Below are positions 43,897-52,888 of a stretch of 64,000 nt of DNA, one piece after another. The position numbers were made by a program, and so were the translations under genes. Source of the DNA: CAINVV01 sp037137375. GTDB taxonomy: Bacteria > Bacteroidota > Bacteroidia > Bacteroidales > Prolixibacteraceae. The first letter of the stretch is position 1, and every line of letters begins with the position of its first letter. Under the pieces are notes generated by a model that was given only the letters and a program-made list of their open reading frames with translations, was not told the origin of the DNA and did no database searches. The stretch lies in NCBI GenBank assembly GCA_037137375.1, contig JBAXKJ010000009.1, positions 88,294-152,293 on the forward strand, read 5' to 3'.

Positions 43897-44042
43897 TGCA
43901 TTTAGTCCTATTCTAAAATATTTTTACCATTTGTTTGAAAATATGATATAAAACATGCTTCAGCTCTTGTATGCTAAGAATGAATGGTTTAATTTAGTAG
44001 AGACTATTCCGGTATCTTTAATTACTCACTTATTTTACCGTT
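43897..44042 (+). promoter_or_regulatory. Presumed promoter region of the hydrogenase operon
   Basis: The region is A+T-rich and lies between a terminator and the first hydrogenase gene, so it should hold the operon promoter. TATCTTTA near 44013 is one base off the Bacteroidota -7 box TAnnTTTG. The call rests mainly on position. Confidence 0.35.
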
Positions 44043-44510
44043 ATGGAACTACACAAAAGAATCGTTGAATTGGCCGATCTGCATGGACGTACCCGGGAAA
44101 GCCTTCTCCCTATCCTGCAGGGTGTTGTAGAACGCGAAAATTACCTTTCCAGACGATCGATGACCGAAATCGCACATGAGCTGGATTTACCCGCTGCGGA
44201 AGTTTATGGTACCGCCACATTCTACTCTTTTCTTGAATTCAAGAAGATGGGGAAATTTACCATCCGGGTATGCAAAACAATCTCCTGCTCCATGAAAGGG
44301 AAAAATCAGATTCTTCTGGCGATCAAAGACATGCTGAAGATCGACATCGGGCAGACCACACCAGACGGCAGGTTCAGCCTGGTTGAAACCAATTGTCTGG
44401 GCTGGTGTCACAAGGCTCCCGCAATGGTTATCAACCATGAAGTCTTTACGGAACTGACTCCTGAAAAAGTGAGGGCAATCCTCGGCGAATATTTGAAAAA
44501 AGAGATTTAG
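44043..44510 (+). CDS. hydC: [FeFe] hydrogenase gamma subunit, NuoE-like (HydC)
   Basis: The 155-residue cytoplasmic subunit has a thioredoxin-like [2Fe-2S] ferredoxin domain homologous to NuoE of complex I. The cluster ligands are Cys77 and Cys82 (CKTISC) and Cys118 and Cys122 (CLGWC). The N-terminal helical bundle includes LSRRSMTEIAHELDLP. It relays electrons between the flavin subunit and the hydrogenase subunit encoded next. It opens the operon and precedes HydB by 33 bases. Confidence 0.9.
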   Translation: MELHKRIVELADLHGRTRESLLPILQGVVERENYLSRRSMTEIAHELDLPAAEVYGTATFYSFLEFKKMGKFTIRVCKTISCSMKGKNQILLAIKDMLKIDIGQTTPDGRFSLVETNCLGWCHKAPAMVINHEVFTELTPEKVRAILGEYLKKEI

Positions 44511-44543
44511 ATAACTTCCATAAAATTCATTAAATAACAAGCA

Positions 44544-45731
44544 ATGATCGAGCAACATCTTTTATTAAAAAGGGTCGATTTCATTTTTGTTCACGATACG
44601 GATTGGGAGAAAATATTACAAAAAGCCATCCATCGACCTAAGCAGGAACTGATCAATGAACTAATAAGTTCAGAATTAAAGGGTCGAGGCGGAGCAGGCT
44701 TTCCGACAGGATTAAAATGGAAACTGACTTCCGAGGCTTCCGGGCCAGAAAAATATGTGATCTGCAATGCCGATGAGGGTGAACCAGGTACCTTTAAAGA
44801 CCGTGAAATCCTTACACGTGTACCTTACAAGGTGCTGACTGCCATGGCTATATGCGGATTTATAGTAGGTTCGACTAATGGAATAATCTATCTAAGGGGT
44901 GAGTACAAATACCTGGAAAACCCCCTCAACGAAGCCATCAACGAATTCAGTTATTTCTGCAAGAAAATCAATCTGGATTTTAACATTAAAGTCTTTATGG
45001 GCAGCGGGGCCTATATTTGCGGTGAAGAAACTGCTTTATTTGAATCGCTCGAAGGTAAGAGAGGCGAACCTCGCAACAAGCCACCCTACCCTTCCATCAG
45101 TGGTTTCCGCAATAAACCTACAGTAATCAACAATGTTGAAACGCTTGCCCATACCTATACTATTTTCAAGTATGGTGCAAAGAAATTCTATGATCTGGGA
45201 GTTCAGTATTCGAGGGGGTCAAAATTGTTTTCCATTTCAGGGGATACGCCCAAACCGGGTATTTACGAATTGGAGCTGGGCATGAGCCTTCAGGATTTTG
45301 TCGATGAGTTCGGCGATGGTGATACCAAGGCCGTCCAGGTAGGAGGAGCCTCTGGTTTCCTTGTTCCTCGCAAAAAATTCAATGAGACTGCCATTGGATA
45401 TCAGGGTAAACTGGTAGGAATATCCTTACCTACCGGAGGATCTATGATGCTCTTTAACAGTTCACGTTCGATGTACAACCTACTGGACAATTATCTCGAA
45501 TTTTTCAGGGAAGAATCTTGTGGACAATGTACCCCCTGCCGGATCGGATGTCAACAATTGCTGGCCGGAATAAAGGCTGTCAAGAAGGGTGAAAGACCGG
45601 CTCCTTACCTCGATAAACTGCTCAAATTGAGTGAGACCATGCAATATACTGCCAAATGCGGACTCGGACAATCGGTCGCCAACTCCTTCGCCTCTATCGT
45701 TGAAAATTTCAGGGAGGAGATGATTTACTGA
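44544..45731 (+). CDS. hydB: [FeFe] hydrogenase beta subunit, short NuoF-like flavoprotein (HydB)
   Basis: This subunit binds FMN and NAD(H). The GRGGAGFPTGLKW block (48-60), NADEGEPGTFKDR (75-87) and GAYICGEETAL (155-165) are intact. One [4Fe-4S] cluster is bound by Cys326, Cys329, Cys332 and Cys372. At 395 residues it is much shorter than the roughly 600-residue HydB of Thermotoga-type bifurcating enzymes: there is no N-terminal thioredoxin-like [2Fe-2S] domain and no C-terminal 2x[4Fe-4S] domain. It precedes HydA by 16 bases. Confidence 0.92.
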   Translation: MIEQHLLLKRVDFIFVHDTDWEKILQKAIHRPKQELINELISSELKGRGGAGFPTGLKWKLTSEASGPEKYVICNADEGEPGTFKDREILTRVPYKVLTAMAICGFIVGSTNGIIYLRGEYKYLENPLNEAINEFSYFCKKINLDFNIKVFMGSGAYICGEETALFESLEGKRGEPRNKPPYPSISGFRNKPTVINNVETLAHTYTIFKYGAKKFYDLGVQYSRGSKLFSISGDTPKPGIYELELGMSLQDFVDEFGDGDTKAVQVGGASGFLVPRKKFNETAIGYQGKLVGISLPTGGSMMLFNSSRSMYNLLDNYLEFFREESCGQCTPCRIGCQQLLAGIKAVKKGERPAPYLDKLLKLSETMQYTAKCGLGQSVANSFASIVENFREEMIY

Positions 45732-45747
45732 TTTAATATCCAAAATC

Positions 45748-47538
45748 ATGTCAGAAAAAATTCATATTACCATCAATGGAATTCCGGTAGAAGTTCAGGA
45801 AAACACCGTGATTCTGGAAGCAGCGAAGAAAGTAAATGTTGTTATTCCCACACTTTGCTACCATCAGGACATTTGCGTTGCGGGAAACTGCAGGGTCTGT
45901 GTTGTGGAAATTTCCGGCCAAAAGCGATTGGCGGCAGCATGCGCTACTCCTTGTGAAGAGGGAATGGATATTCTCACCAATAGTCTTAAGGTGCGAAACT
46001 GCAGGAAGCATATCATCGAACTGCTTCTCTCTGAACATAATTCCGATTGTACAAAATGCTACAAAAACGGAAAATGCGAACTGCAGAAACTGGCTTCTGA
46101 TTACAAGATTATGACCCAGGATTTCATCGAACTTTACAAGGAAAAGAAATATACCATCGACAATTTCTCCCCCAGCATCGTAAAGGATGACAGTAAATGT
46201 ATCCGCTGTCAGCGTTGTGTGAGAACCTGCGAAGAGTTACAGGGAGTCAATGCGTTATCGGTTGCCTACAAAGGACATGAAATGAAGATTTCCACCTTTT
46301 ATGAAAAACCGATGAATGATGTTGTCTGCACGAATTGCGGGCAGTGTGTAAACCGTTGTCCAACGGGAGCACTGGTTGAAAAGAACTACATTGAAGAGGT
46401 TTGGGAAGCCATCTCCAATCCGGATCTGCATGTAGTAGTTCAGACTGCTCCTGCGGTCAGGGTCGGATTGGGTGAAGAACTGGGATATCCAGTTGGCCAC
46501 AGGGTGACCGGTAAGATGGTCTCTGCCCTGAAGAGACTCGGCTTTGATTCTGTTCTGGATACAGATTTTACTGCCGATCTAACTATCATGGAAGAAGGCA
46601 CAGAACTTTTGGGTCGGTTAAAAAAAGCTTTGGTGGACAAAGATCCTAATGTGGCCCTGCCAATGGCTACCTCCTGCTCTCCCGGATGGATCAAATACAT
46701 TGAACACATGTATCCGGAATATTTGAGAAATCTGTCGACTTGTAAATCTCCACAACAGATGTTTGGTGCGCTGGTTAAGACCTACTACGCCAAGGCCCGG
46801 AACGTCGATCCGAAAACAATAATTTCTGTTTCAGTAATGCCTTGTACGGCCAAAAAATTTGAGGCTGCCCGGACCGAAATGCACGATAGCGGCTACCGTG
46901 ATGTTGATTATGTACTGACTACCCGTGAGTTAGCTATCATGATCAAACAGGCTGGAATCAATTTTGTGCAACTCGAGGAGATGGAATTCGACCGTCTCAT
47001 GGGTGATTCAACAGGGGCCGCAGTCATCTTCGGAGCCACGGGAGGAGTCATGGAAGCCGCTCTCAGAACGGTTTACGAAATAGTTACAGGACGGGAGATT
47101 CCATTCAAGAACCTGGTCGTTCATCCGATAAGGGGCATGGAAGGAGTCAGAATGAGTAGCGTTAAAATTGAAGATGCACTGGAAGGCTGGAAATTCCTTG
47201 AGGGTGTGGAATTGAAGTGTGCCGTTGCCCACGGTTTGACAAATGCAAAAAAAGCAATGGATTTAGTCAAGGCAGGTACTGCTGATTTCCATTTTTTGGA
47301 GGTAATGGCATGTCCTGGCGGATGTCTGGGGGGCGGCGGACAGCCGATTCCTACCAATGCAGAAATCCGCAAGAAAAGAGCGGCAGCTATTTATGCAGAG
47401 GATCTCGGCAAGCAGATCCGAAAATCGCATGAAAATCCTGAAGTTTTAAAGATATACAACGACTTTCTTGGTAAACCTCTCGGAGAATTATCGCACAAAC
47501 TATTGCATACAACCTATCAAACAAGAGAAAGAAGCTAG
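45748..47538 (+). CDS. hydA: [FeFe] hydrogenase catalytic subunit, group A (HydA)
   Basis: The 596-residue cytoplasmic enzyme interconverts H+ and H2. Domain order is: [2Fe-2S] ferredoxin (Cys37, 48, 51, 65); His97-Cys101-Cys104-Cys110 cluster; two [4Fe-4S] clusters (Cys151/154/157/161 and Cys194/197/200/204); then the H-cluster domain. H-cluster motifs are TSCSPGW (308-314), MPCTAKKFE (364-372) and ExMxCxxGCxxGGGxP (518-533, Cys522 and Cys526). Motif 1 has Ser311 where prototypical enzymes have the proton-relay Cys (TSCCPxW). With HydB and HydC it forms an NADH-linked trimeric hydrogenase. The maturase HydG gene follows. Confidence 0.95.
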   Translation: MSEKIHITINGIPVEVQENTVILEAAKKVNVVIPTLCYHQDICVAGNCRVCVVEISGQKRLAAACATPCEEGMDILTNSLKVRNCRKHIIELLLSEHNSDCTKCYKNGKCELQKLASDYKIMTQDFIELYKEKKYTIDNFSPSIVKDDSKCIRCQRCVRTCEELQGVNALSVAYKGHEMKISTFYEKPMNDVVCTNCGQCVNRCPTGALVEKNYIEEVWEAISNPDLHVVVQTAPAVRVGLGEELGYPVGHRVTGKMVSALKRLGFDSVLDTDFTADLTIMEEGTELLGRLKKALVDKDPNVALPMATSCSPGWIKYIEHMYPEYLRNLSTCKSPQQMFGALVKTYYAKARNVDPKTIISVSVMPCTAKKFEAARTEMHDSGYRDVDYVLTTRELAIMIKQAGINFVQLEEMEFDRLMGDSTGAAVIFGATGGVMEAALRTVYEIVTGREIPFKNLVVHPIRGMEGVRMSSVKIEDALEGWKFLEGVELKCAVAHGLTNAKKAMDLVKAGTADFHFLEVMACPGGCLGGGGQPIPTNAEIRKKRAAAIYAEDLGKQIRKSHENPEVLKIYNDFLGKPLGELSHKLLHTTYQTRERS

Positions 47539-47563
47539 TATATTTGCATTTCAAAATTATGTT

Positions 47564-49072
47564 ATGACAATTGCTAGCACCCGGGAATGGAAAAAAGGAA
47601 TTATTAACAACGCTGAAATTGAAAAATACCTGGTAGACGGAAAGGATTATATTGATAATCAGTCTATTTACTCAGCTTTGGATCGTAACTGCAATCCAGA
47701 TCCTGGTTATATAAAAGAAATTTTACAAAAGTCTCTTTCGATCACTACGCTTAGCACGGATGAGACGGCAGCGCTTCTCCAGGTTCAGGATCCTGAACTC
47801 TGGCAGGAAATCAATCAAACTTCTCTGGAGGTCAAGAAAAAAGTCTACGACAACCGGATTGTGTTCTTCGCCCCGCTTTATTGCGCCAATTACTGCGTCA
47901 ACAACTGTGCCTATTGCGGATTTCGTGAGGCCAATGTCCTCGAAAAGAGGCGAATTCTCACTATGGAAGAGGTCAGAAAAGAGACTTCATCCGTCTTGAT
48001 GGAAGGACATAAGCGGTTGATACTCGTTTTTGGAGAACACCCTTCCACGGATGTGGACTATATGGTCGACTGCATCAAAACAGTCTATTCCGTGAGTGAA
48101 ATTGCTCCGAAATCCGGTCAGCCTACCAATATCCGCCGCGTAAATATCAATGCCGCGCCGATGGAAATCGCCAAACTTAAGAAGCTGAAAGAGGCTGGCA
48201 TCGGTACTTATCAGGTTTTTCAGGAGACTTACCACAGGGAAACCTTCGAGGCAGTTCACCCCTCCAACACTTTGAAAGGAAATTACCGCTGGCGGCTTTA
48301 TGCTCTTCACAGAGCGCTGGAAGCTGGGTTGGATGATGTAGCCATTGGAGCATTATTTGGCCTTTATGACTGGAAATTTGAGGTTATGGGATTACTTCAT
48401 CACACCCATGATCTTGAACGCCAATTTGGTATCGGTCCGCATACTATTTCATTTCCCCGCATGACACCGGCCTTTGGATCCTGGCTGAGTGACCATTCAG
48501 AATATAATGTTTCAGACGAAAATTTCAAGAAACTGGTGGCTGTACTCCGGCTTTCAGTACCAACAGCTGGCCTGATCGTCACGGCAAGGGAAAAGGCATC
48601 TATCAAACATGAGGTCTTTCAACTGGGTGTAACACAGACGGATGCCTCAACAAGGATTGGAATCGGGGCTTACAGTGATCAGAAAAACGAGGTAAAAGAG
48701 GATCATGAACAGTTTACCATCGGCGATCCCCGCGACCTGGATGCGGTGATTCAGGAAGTAGGCAAACTCGGCTATATTTCATCTTTTTGTACGGCCGGCT
48801 ACCGCTGCGGACGTACAGGGGAGACTATCATGGGTATGCTTAGCCATTGCGTGGAAAGTAAATTCTGCAAACTGAATGCCGTTCTCACCTACCGTGAATA
48901 CCTGGACGATTATGCTTCGCCTGAAACGAAATTGATAGGTGAACAACTAATTAATAAAGAGATAGCAGAAATTGAAGGAGCTGAGTATTTTCAAAATAAG
49001 CCTCATCTGCTTTCAAGATTTCGCCAGGATTACGGTGAGATTTTACAAGGGAAAAGAGATCTTTACATTTAA
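47564..49072 (+). CDS. hydG: [FeFe] hydrogenase H-cluster maturase HydG (tyrosine lyase)
   Basis: This radical-SAM enzyme cleaves tyrosine to make the CO and CN- ligands of the H-cluster. The ATG at 47564 gives a 502-residue protein; an earlier in-frame start would overlap hydA by 71 bases and is not needed. The radical-SAM CxxxCxxC motif is Cys111-Cys115-Cys118 (CVNNCAYC). The C-terminal auxiliary-cluster motif is CTAGYRCGRTGE followed by a further Cys near HCVESKFC. HydE and HydF are not in the window. It is 25 bases after hydA. An exact TATATTTG (47539-47546) lies 17 bases upstream. Confidence 0.94.
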   Translation: MTIASTREWKKGIINNAEIEKYLVDGKDYIDNQSIYSALDRNCNPDPGYIKEILQKSLSITTLSTDETAALLQVQDPELWQEINQTSLEVKKKVYDNRIVFFAPLYCANYCVNNCAYCGFREANVLEKRRILTMEEVRKETSSVLMEGHKRLILVFGEHPSTDVDYMVDCIKTVYSVSEIAPKSGQPTNIRRVNINAAPMEIAKLKKLKEAGIGTYQVFQETYHRETFEAVHPSNTLKGNYRWRLYALHRALEAGLDDVAIGALFGLYDWKFEVMGLLHHTHDLERQFGIGPHTISFPRMTPAFGSWLSDHSEYNVSDENFKKLVAVLRLSVPTAGLIVTAREKASIKHEVFQLGVTQTDASTRIGIGAYSDQKNEVKEDHEQFTIGDPRDLDAVIQEVGKLGYISSFCTAGYRCGRTGETIMGMLSHCVESKFCKLNAVLTYREYLDDYASPETKLIGEQLINKEIAEIEGAEYFQNKPHLLSRFRQDYGEILQGKRDLYI

Positions 49073-49092
49073 ATAAAATTGTTGTACTGAGT

Positions 49093-49869
49093 ATGAAAAA
49101 TTTTCTTGCAGCTTACGTCATTCCAATTGCATTTGTCATAGCGCTATTTGTTTATTTCTTTTTAATGGGCGCTTCCTCAAATTTTCAGGGGAATGACTCC
49201 GATAACCTACCTCTTCAGGGAAATTTCCTTGGTTTAATCTACAAGGGTGGTTATGTCGTTCCGATTTTGATGACCCTACTACTTACTGCACTGACATTTT
49301 CCATTGAGAGGTATTATACCATCCGGAAGGCTCATGGAAATCTTGCCCCGGTAAAATTCGTTACTAAACTGAAAGAATACCTGGCCACCAATGATATTGA
49401 AGGTGCCAGAGCCGAATGCGACAGGGTTCAGGGTTCCGTGGCAAACGTTGCTAAATCGACGCTCGACAAGTATGAGCTGATGGAGAAGGATACCCTGATG
49501 ACCAAGGAACAGAAGATTCTGGACATTCAAAAGAATGTGGAAGAAGCCATTTCCCTGGAGCTTCCCGGACTGGAGGAAAACTTGCCCGTTCTGGCAACCA
49601 TAACCTCACTGGCAACTTTGATGGGACTACTTGGAACAGTACTTGGCATGATCCGTTCATTTGCTGCGATGGCCAATGCAGGCGCCCCCGACTCTGTGGC
49701 GTTGGCAACAGGTATTTCTGAAGCCCTTGTCAACACTGCCTTTGGTATTGCATCAGCCGCAGTGGCCATGGTTTCCTATAGTTACTTTACCACGAAGATC
49801 GATAAGCTAACTTATGCTATCGATGAGGCAGGTTACAGCATCGCCCAGACTTTTGCTGCAAAACACTGA
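49093..49869 (+). CDS. exbB: MotA/TolQ/ExbB-family proton channel
   Basis: The 258-residue inner-membrane protein forms the stator channel of a TonB-type motor. It has an N-terminal helix (about 8-26), a second at about 52-72 and the paired ExbB helices at about 165-190 and 210-235, with the typical block ITSLATLMGLLGTVLGMI and ISEALVNTAFGIASA. The cytoplasmic domain lies between helices two and three. It starts 20 bases after hydG but is likely the first gene of the ExbB-ExbD-ExbD-TonB group, whose gaps are 6-15 bases or overlaps. Confidence 0.9.
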   Translation: MKNFLAAYVIPIAFVIALFVYFFLMGASSNFQGNDSDNLPLQGNFLGLIYKGGYVVPILMTLLLTALTFSIERYYTIRKAHGNLAPVKFVTKLKEYLATNDIEGARAECDRVQGSVANVAKSTLDKYELMEKDTLMTKEQKILDIQKNVEEAISLELPGLEENLPVLATITSLATLMGLLGTVLGMIRSFAAMANAGAPDSVALATGISEALVNTAFGIASAAVAMVSYSYFTTKIDKLTYAIDEAGYSIAQTFAAKH

Positions 49870-49884
49870 CAAGCATAAGCGACC

Positions 49885-50499
49885 ATGCCCAAAGTTAAGA
49901 TTCACAGAAAGAGTACAGTAATTGACATGACAGCAATGTGTGACGTTGCCTTCCTGTTGCTGACTTTCTTTATGCTGACTTCAAACTTTACGAACAAGGA
50001 AGCTACGACAGTTGTTACGCCAACTTCCATTTCAGAAATAAAAATTCCTGAACGAAACATCATGCTTATATTGGTCAATGCACAGGGCAAAGTCTTTTTC
50101 GGCATCGACGGACAGGAAAACAGAAAAGCACTGCTGGAGAAAATGGCAACAACTTATCAGGTCTCATTCACTCCTGACGAGTTAAAAGAATTCAGTCTGA
50201 TAAATAGTTTCGGGGTACCGATGAAAGGCATGAAATCTTTCCTCTCCCTGAAGCCTGAAGATCGGGAAATGCCTGCTAATGCTGTAGGAATTCCTTGTGA
50301 TTCCATTGACAATCAATTTAAGAACTGGGTAAGTGCGGCGCGGAGTATAAGCGCGGAATACAGGATTGCCATCAAGGCCGATCAGTCGACCCCTTATCCA
50401 ATTATCAAGAAACTGATGGACACCATGCAGGATTTGAAAGAGAACAGGTATAATCTGATTACCAGTCTCGAAACGGCCTCTGATCTGGAAAATAAATAA
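49885..50499 (+). CDS. exbD: ExbD/TolR-family protein, first copy
   Basis: The 204-residue protein has one membrane helix (about 19-38) that carries the proton-binding Asp in MTAMCDVAFLLLTFFML. A periplasmic domain follows, longer than in E. coli ExbD, with an extra segment (about 105-150) before the C-terminal alpha/beta unit. It pairs with ExbB to transduce proton-motive force to TonB. The next gene encodes a second, divergent ExbD. Confidence 0.9.
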   Translation: MPKVKIHRKSTVIDMTAMCDVAFLLLTFFMLTSNFTNKEATTVVTPTSISEIKIPERNIMLILVNAQGKVFFGIDGQENRKALLEKMATTYQVSFTPDELKEFSLINSFGVPMKGMKSFLSLKPEDREMPANAVGIPCDSIDNQFKNWVSAARSISAEYRIAIKADQSTPYPIIKKLMDTMQDLKENRYNLITSLETASDLENK

Positions 50500-50505
50500 T
50501 CGCCC

Positions 50506-51150
50506 ATGGCTGAAATTGCTCCAAACCATAGAATAGGCAGAAAGAAAAGCCGGACCAAGAAGTTGTCTACAAGGGTTGACTTCACCCCAATGGTAGATCT
50601 GGGCTTTCTTCTGATCACCTTTTTTATGCTGGCTACTACGTTGAACAAGCCACAAACCATGGAAATCGCGCTTCCTTCGAAAGATAAAACCAACGAGGAA
50701 GATCAAACGAAAGTGAAGGCTTCCAGAGCCACGACTATTCTCCTGGATAAGGACAATAAAGTATACTATTATGAGGGTACCAGGGAAAATGGAGTGGATC
50801 CCGCGCTTCATGCGACAGATTTCTCTCCCAACGGTTTACGCCAATACCTGATGAAGAGAAATTATGAGGTAATGGTTAAAGTCAGGGAGCTGAAAGCCGA
50901 AAAAGAGAAGAAGAAATTTTCTGAAGAGGAGTTTGAGACCAGGAGGGCTGCCATTACAAAAGACAAGAAAGCTCCGATCGTACTTATCAAAGCAACAGAC
51001 GAATCTGTGTACCGCAACCTGATTGATGTCCTGGACGAGATGGCCATCTGCAACATCGACCGTTATGCAATTGCCGGCATATCCCCTTTTGACCTTGATC
51101 TACTAGCAAAGTTGAAATCAGAAACACTCAGTACAAATGGGACCAAATAG
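50506..51150 (+). CDS. exbD: ExbD/TolR-family protein, second copy
   Basis: The 214-residue second ExbD has the membrane Asp in RVDFTPMVDLGFLLITFFML (residues about 25-44). The periplasmic domain has a charged helical insertion rich in Lys and Glu (about 120-150) absent from the first copy. Two ExbD genes beside one ExbB gene are common in Bacteroidota and suggest a heteromeric plug. The last 14 bases overlap the TonB gene. Confidence 0.9.
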   Translation: MAEIAPNHRIGRKKSRTKKLSTRVDFTPMVDLGFLLITFFMLATTLNKPQTMEIALPSKDKTNEEDQTKVKASRATTILLDKDNKVYYYEGTRENGVDPALHATDFSPNGLRQYLMKRNYEVMVKVRELKAEKEKKKFSEEEFETRRAAITKDKKAPIVLIKATDESVYRNLIDVLDEMAICNIDRYAIAGISPFDLDLLAKLKSETLSTNGTK

Positions 51151-51940
51151 CGATTTGTTTTCAAAGGAATGGTGTGATCTGGTTTTCGATCCAAAATACC
51201 GCGAATATGGCGGTTATGAATTAAGGACCAACTCATCCAAAAGACATTTCAACGCCTTGCTGATTGCGGCCATTGCCTTTGTCATGGTAGTTGCCGCCCC
51301 TTTTATGATCAGACAGATCTTCCATAAGAAGGTAACCGGAGATACTACCGTTCGGGTGCTGACCAATATCAAGCTTGACCCTCCCAAAGAAGACGAAATA
51401 CTGAAGGAAGTACCTCCTCCACCGGAACCGCTCAGAAACTCTGTAAAATTCCAACTACCTGAAATTAAGCCAGATGAGCAGGTAAATGAAGAACCTCCCA
51501 TCACACAGAAAGAGGTGCTGGAACAGAAAGCAGTCATCAGCAGCACGACTTTCGATAAGGGTACCGATGATATCGCGGCTCCCGTTGCCGATACGGAAAG
51601 TGCCAAAATAGCAGGAGATGATAACAAGACTTATGTCATGGTCGACCAGATGCCCCAATTTCCAGGTGGCGAAAGGGAGATGCTTCGGTTCATAAAGCTT
51701 AATCTTCGGTATCCACTTTCCGCTCAGGAAAACAACATCCAGGGTACTGTCATCTTAAATTTTGTCGTTAACCGCGAGGGAAAAATTATCAACCTGAAGG
51801 TCGTTAAGGGTATTGGCTTCGGCTGCGATGAAGAATCCATCCGGGTCATGGAAAAGATGCCTCCCTGGACTCCGGGTAAACAGCGGGGACAAAACGTTTT
51901 AGTCAGCTTTACAATGCCTATTCGATTCGTTTTGAATTAA
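51137..51940 (+). CDS. tonB: TonB-family energy transducer
   Basis: The 267-residue protein spans the inner membrane once (about 38-57) and reaches outer-membrane receptors such as SusC. A basic cytoplasmic N-terminus precedes the helix. The periplasmic linker is Pro/Glu-rich (PPKEDEILKEVPPPPEP). The C-terminal TonB domain (about 170-267) has MPQFPGGEREMLRFI, NNIQGTVILNFVVNREG and MPPWTPGKQRGQNV. It starts inside the second exbD gene (14-base overlap). Confidence 0.92.
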   Translation: MGPNSDLFSKEWCDLVFDPKYREYGGYELRTNSSKRHFNALLIAAIAFVMVVAAPFMIRQIFHKKVTGDTTVRVLTNIKLDPPKEDEILKEVPPPPEPLRNSVKFQLPEIKPDEQVNEEPPITQKEVLEQKAVISSTTFDKGTDDIAAPVADTESAKIAGDDNKTYVMVDQMPQFPGGEREMLRFIKLNLRYPLSAQENNIQGTVILNFVVNREGKIINLKVVKGIGFGCDEESIRVMEKMPPWTPGKQRGQNVLVSFTMPIRFVLN

Positions 51941-51952
51941 TTAACTATTAAG

Positions 51953-52888
51953 GTGAGACTCCATATATTACTTATCCTGATGCTTTTATCCGGATCTTGC
52001 CGGTTCTTTAAAGGAGATCCTTACCGGAATACACCGACCTCTGGCAAAGCCAGGATAGCTGTTGATGAGACTTTTCGCCCCGTATTGGAGTCCGAAGTTG
52101 ATTTATTCAGGGTAATATATGGATATGCCGACCTTAAAGCTGAATATCTTCCTGAAAATGAATCAATCGAAAAATTATTAAACGATAGTGTCAACCTGAT
52201 TGTTGCCTCTCGCAGGTTAAAACCGGAAGAAATCAGGATAATCACAGGTAGAAAACTATATGCAAAACAGTTAAAAGTTGCCACCGACGCGATCGCACTG
52301 ATTGTACATCCATCCTGCAAGGATACCCTGATATCGATGAAACAAATCAGGGAAATACTCGGCGGCAAGATCTCCGACTGGAAACAGCTTAATGCCTCCT
52401 CTCCTTCCCTGCCCATCAGGATTCTGTTTGACAATGGAAAATCAGGGATTGTAAGATTTATGGCTGACTCCATTTGCAAGGGTAACTTTTCTGCGACCAC
52501 AATGGCGGCGCTATCTTACAACAGGGATGTAATTGAATATACTGCCAGCCATCCGGGTGTAATCGGCTTCATTGGTGCCAGCTGGATCGGAAACAAAAAC
52601 GACTCACTTCACCTCTCTTTTCACAGGAAAATAAGAGTACTCGCCGTAAGTGAATCAGATGTCCCAACAACTGAAAATAGCTACAAACCATACCAGGCTT
52701 ATCTTCTGGACAAGATGTACCCTCTTACCAGATCTATTTTTATGATAAATACAGAACCCCGGAGCGGTCTTTGCTCAGGATTTGTTTCCTTTGTGGCGAG
52801 TGACAAGGGACAGAGGATCATCCTGAAAGCCGGAATCATCCCTGCCGTTGCGCCAACCAGGGTGGTAAATGTCAGACCAAATTTGTAA
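51953..52888 (+). CDS. PstS-like periplasmic substrate-binding lipoprotein
   Basis: The 311-residue protein starts at GTG (51953), 12 bases after the tonB stop. The leader ends with a lipobox (LLSGSC, Cys about residue 16). The rest is a two-lobe binding fold of the phosphate-binding PstS type, with blocks such as SIEKLLNDSVNLIVASRRL, ALIVHPSC and FDNGKSGIVRFMAD. No ABC permease or ATPase is encoded nearby, so it probably serves the TonB system or acts as a sensor. The ligand (phosphate or another oxyanion) is inferred from the family. Confidence 0.8.
   Translation: MRLHILLILMLLSGSCRFFKGDPYRNTPTSGKARIAVDETFRPVLESEVDLFRVIYGYADLKAEYLPENESIEKLLNDSVNLIVASRRLKPEEIRIITGRKLYAKQLKVATDAIALIVHPSCKDTLISMKQIREILGGKISDWKQLNASSPSLPIRILFDNGKSGIVRFMADSICKGNFSATTMAALSYNRDVIEYTASHPGVIGFIGASWIGNKNDSLHLSFHRKIRVLAVSESDVPTTENSYKPYQAYLLDKMYPLTRSIFMINTEPRSGLCSGFVSFVASDKGQRIILKAGIIPAVAPTRVVNVRPNL

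Noticed and set aside
47539..47546. Exact TAnnTTTG promoter box before hydG
   Set aside because: No TTTG -33 element lies 19-21 bases upstream and hydG is only 25 bases after hydA; it may be coincidence in A+T-rich sequence.
47468..47563. Longer hydG start overlapping hydA
   Set aside because: The overlap would be 71 bases and the extra residues are not part of the HydG family; the ATG at 47564 fits.
50182..50811. Antisense open frame of 209 codons across the two exbD genes
   Set aside because: Both exbD genes have clear motifs on the plus strand; the antisense product has no family features.
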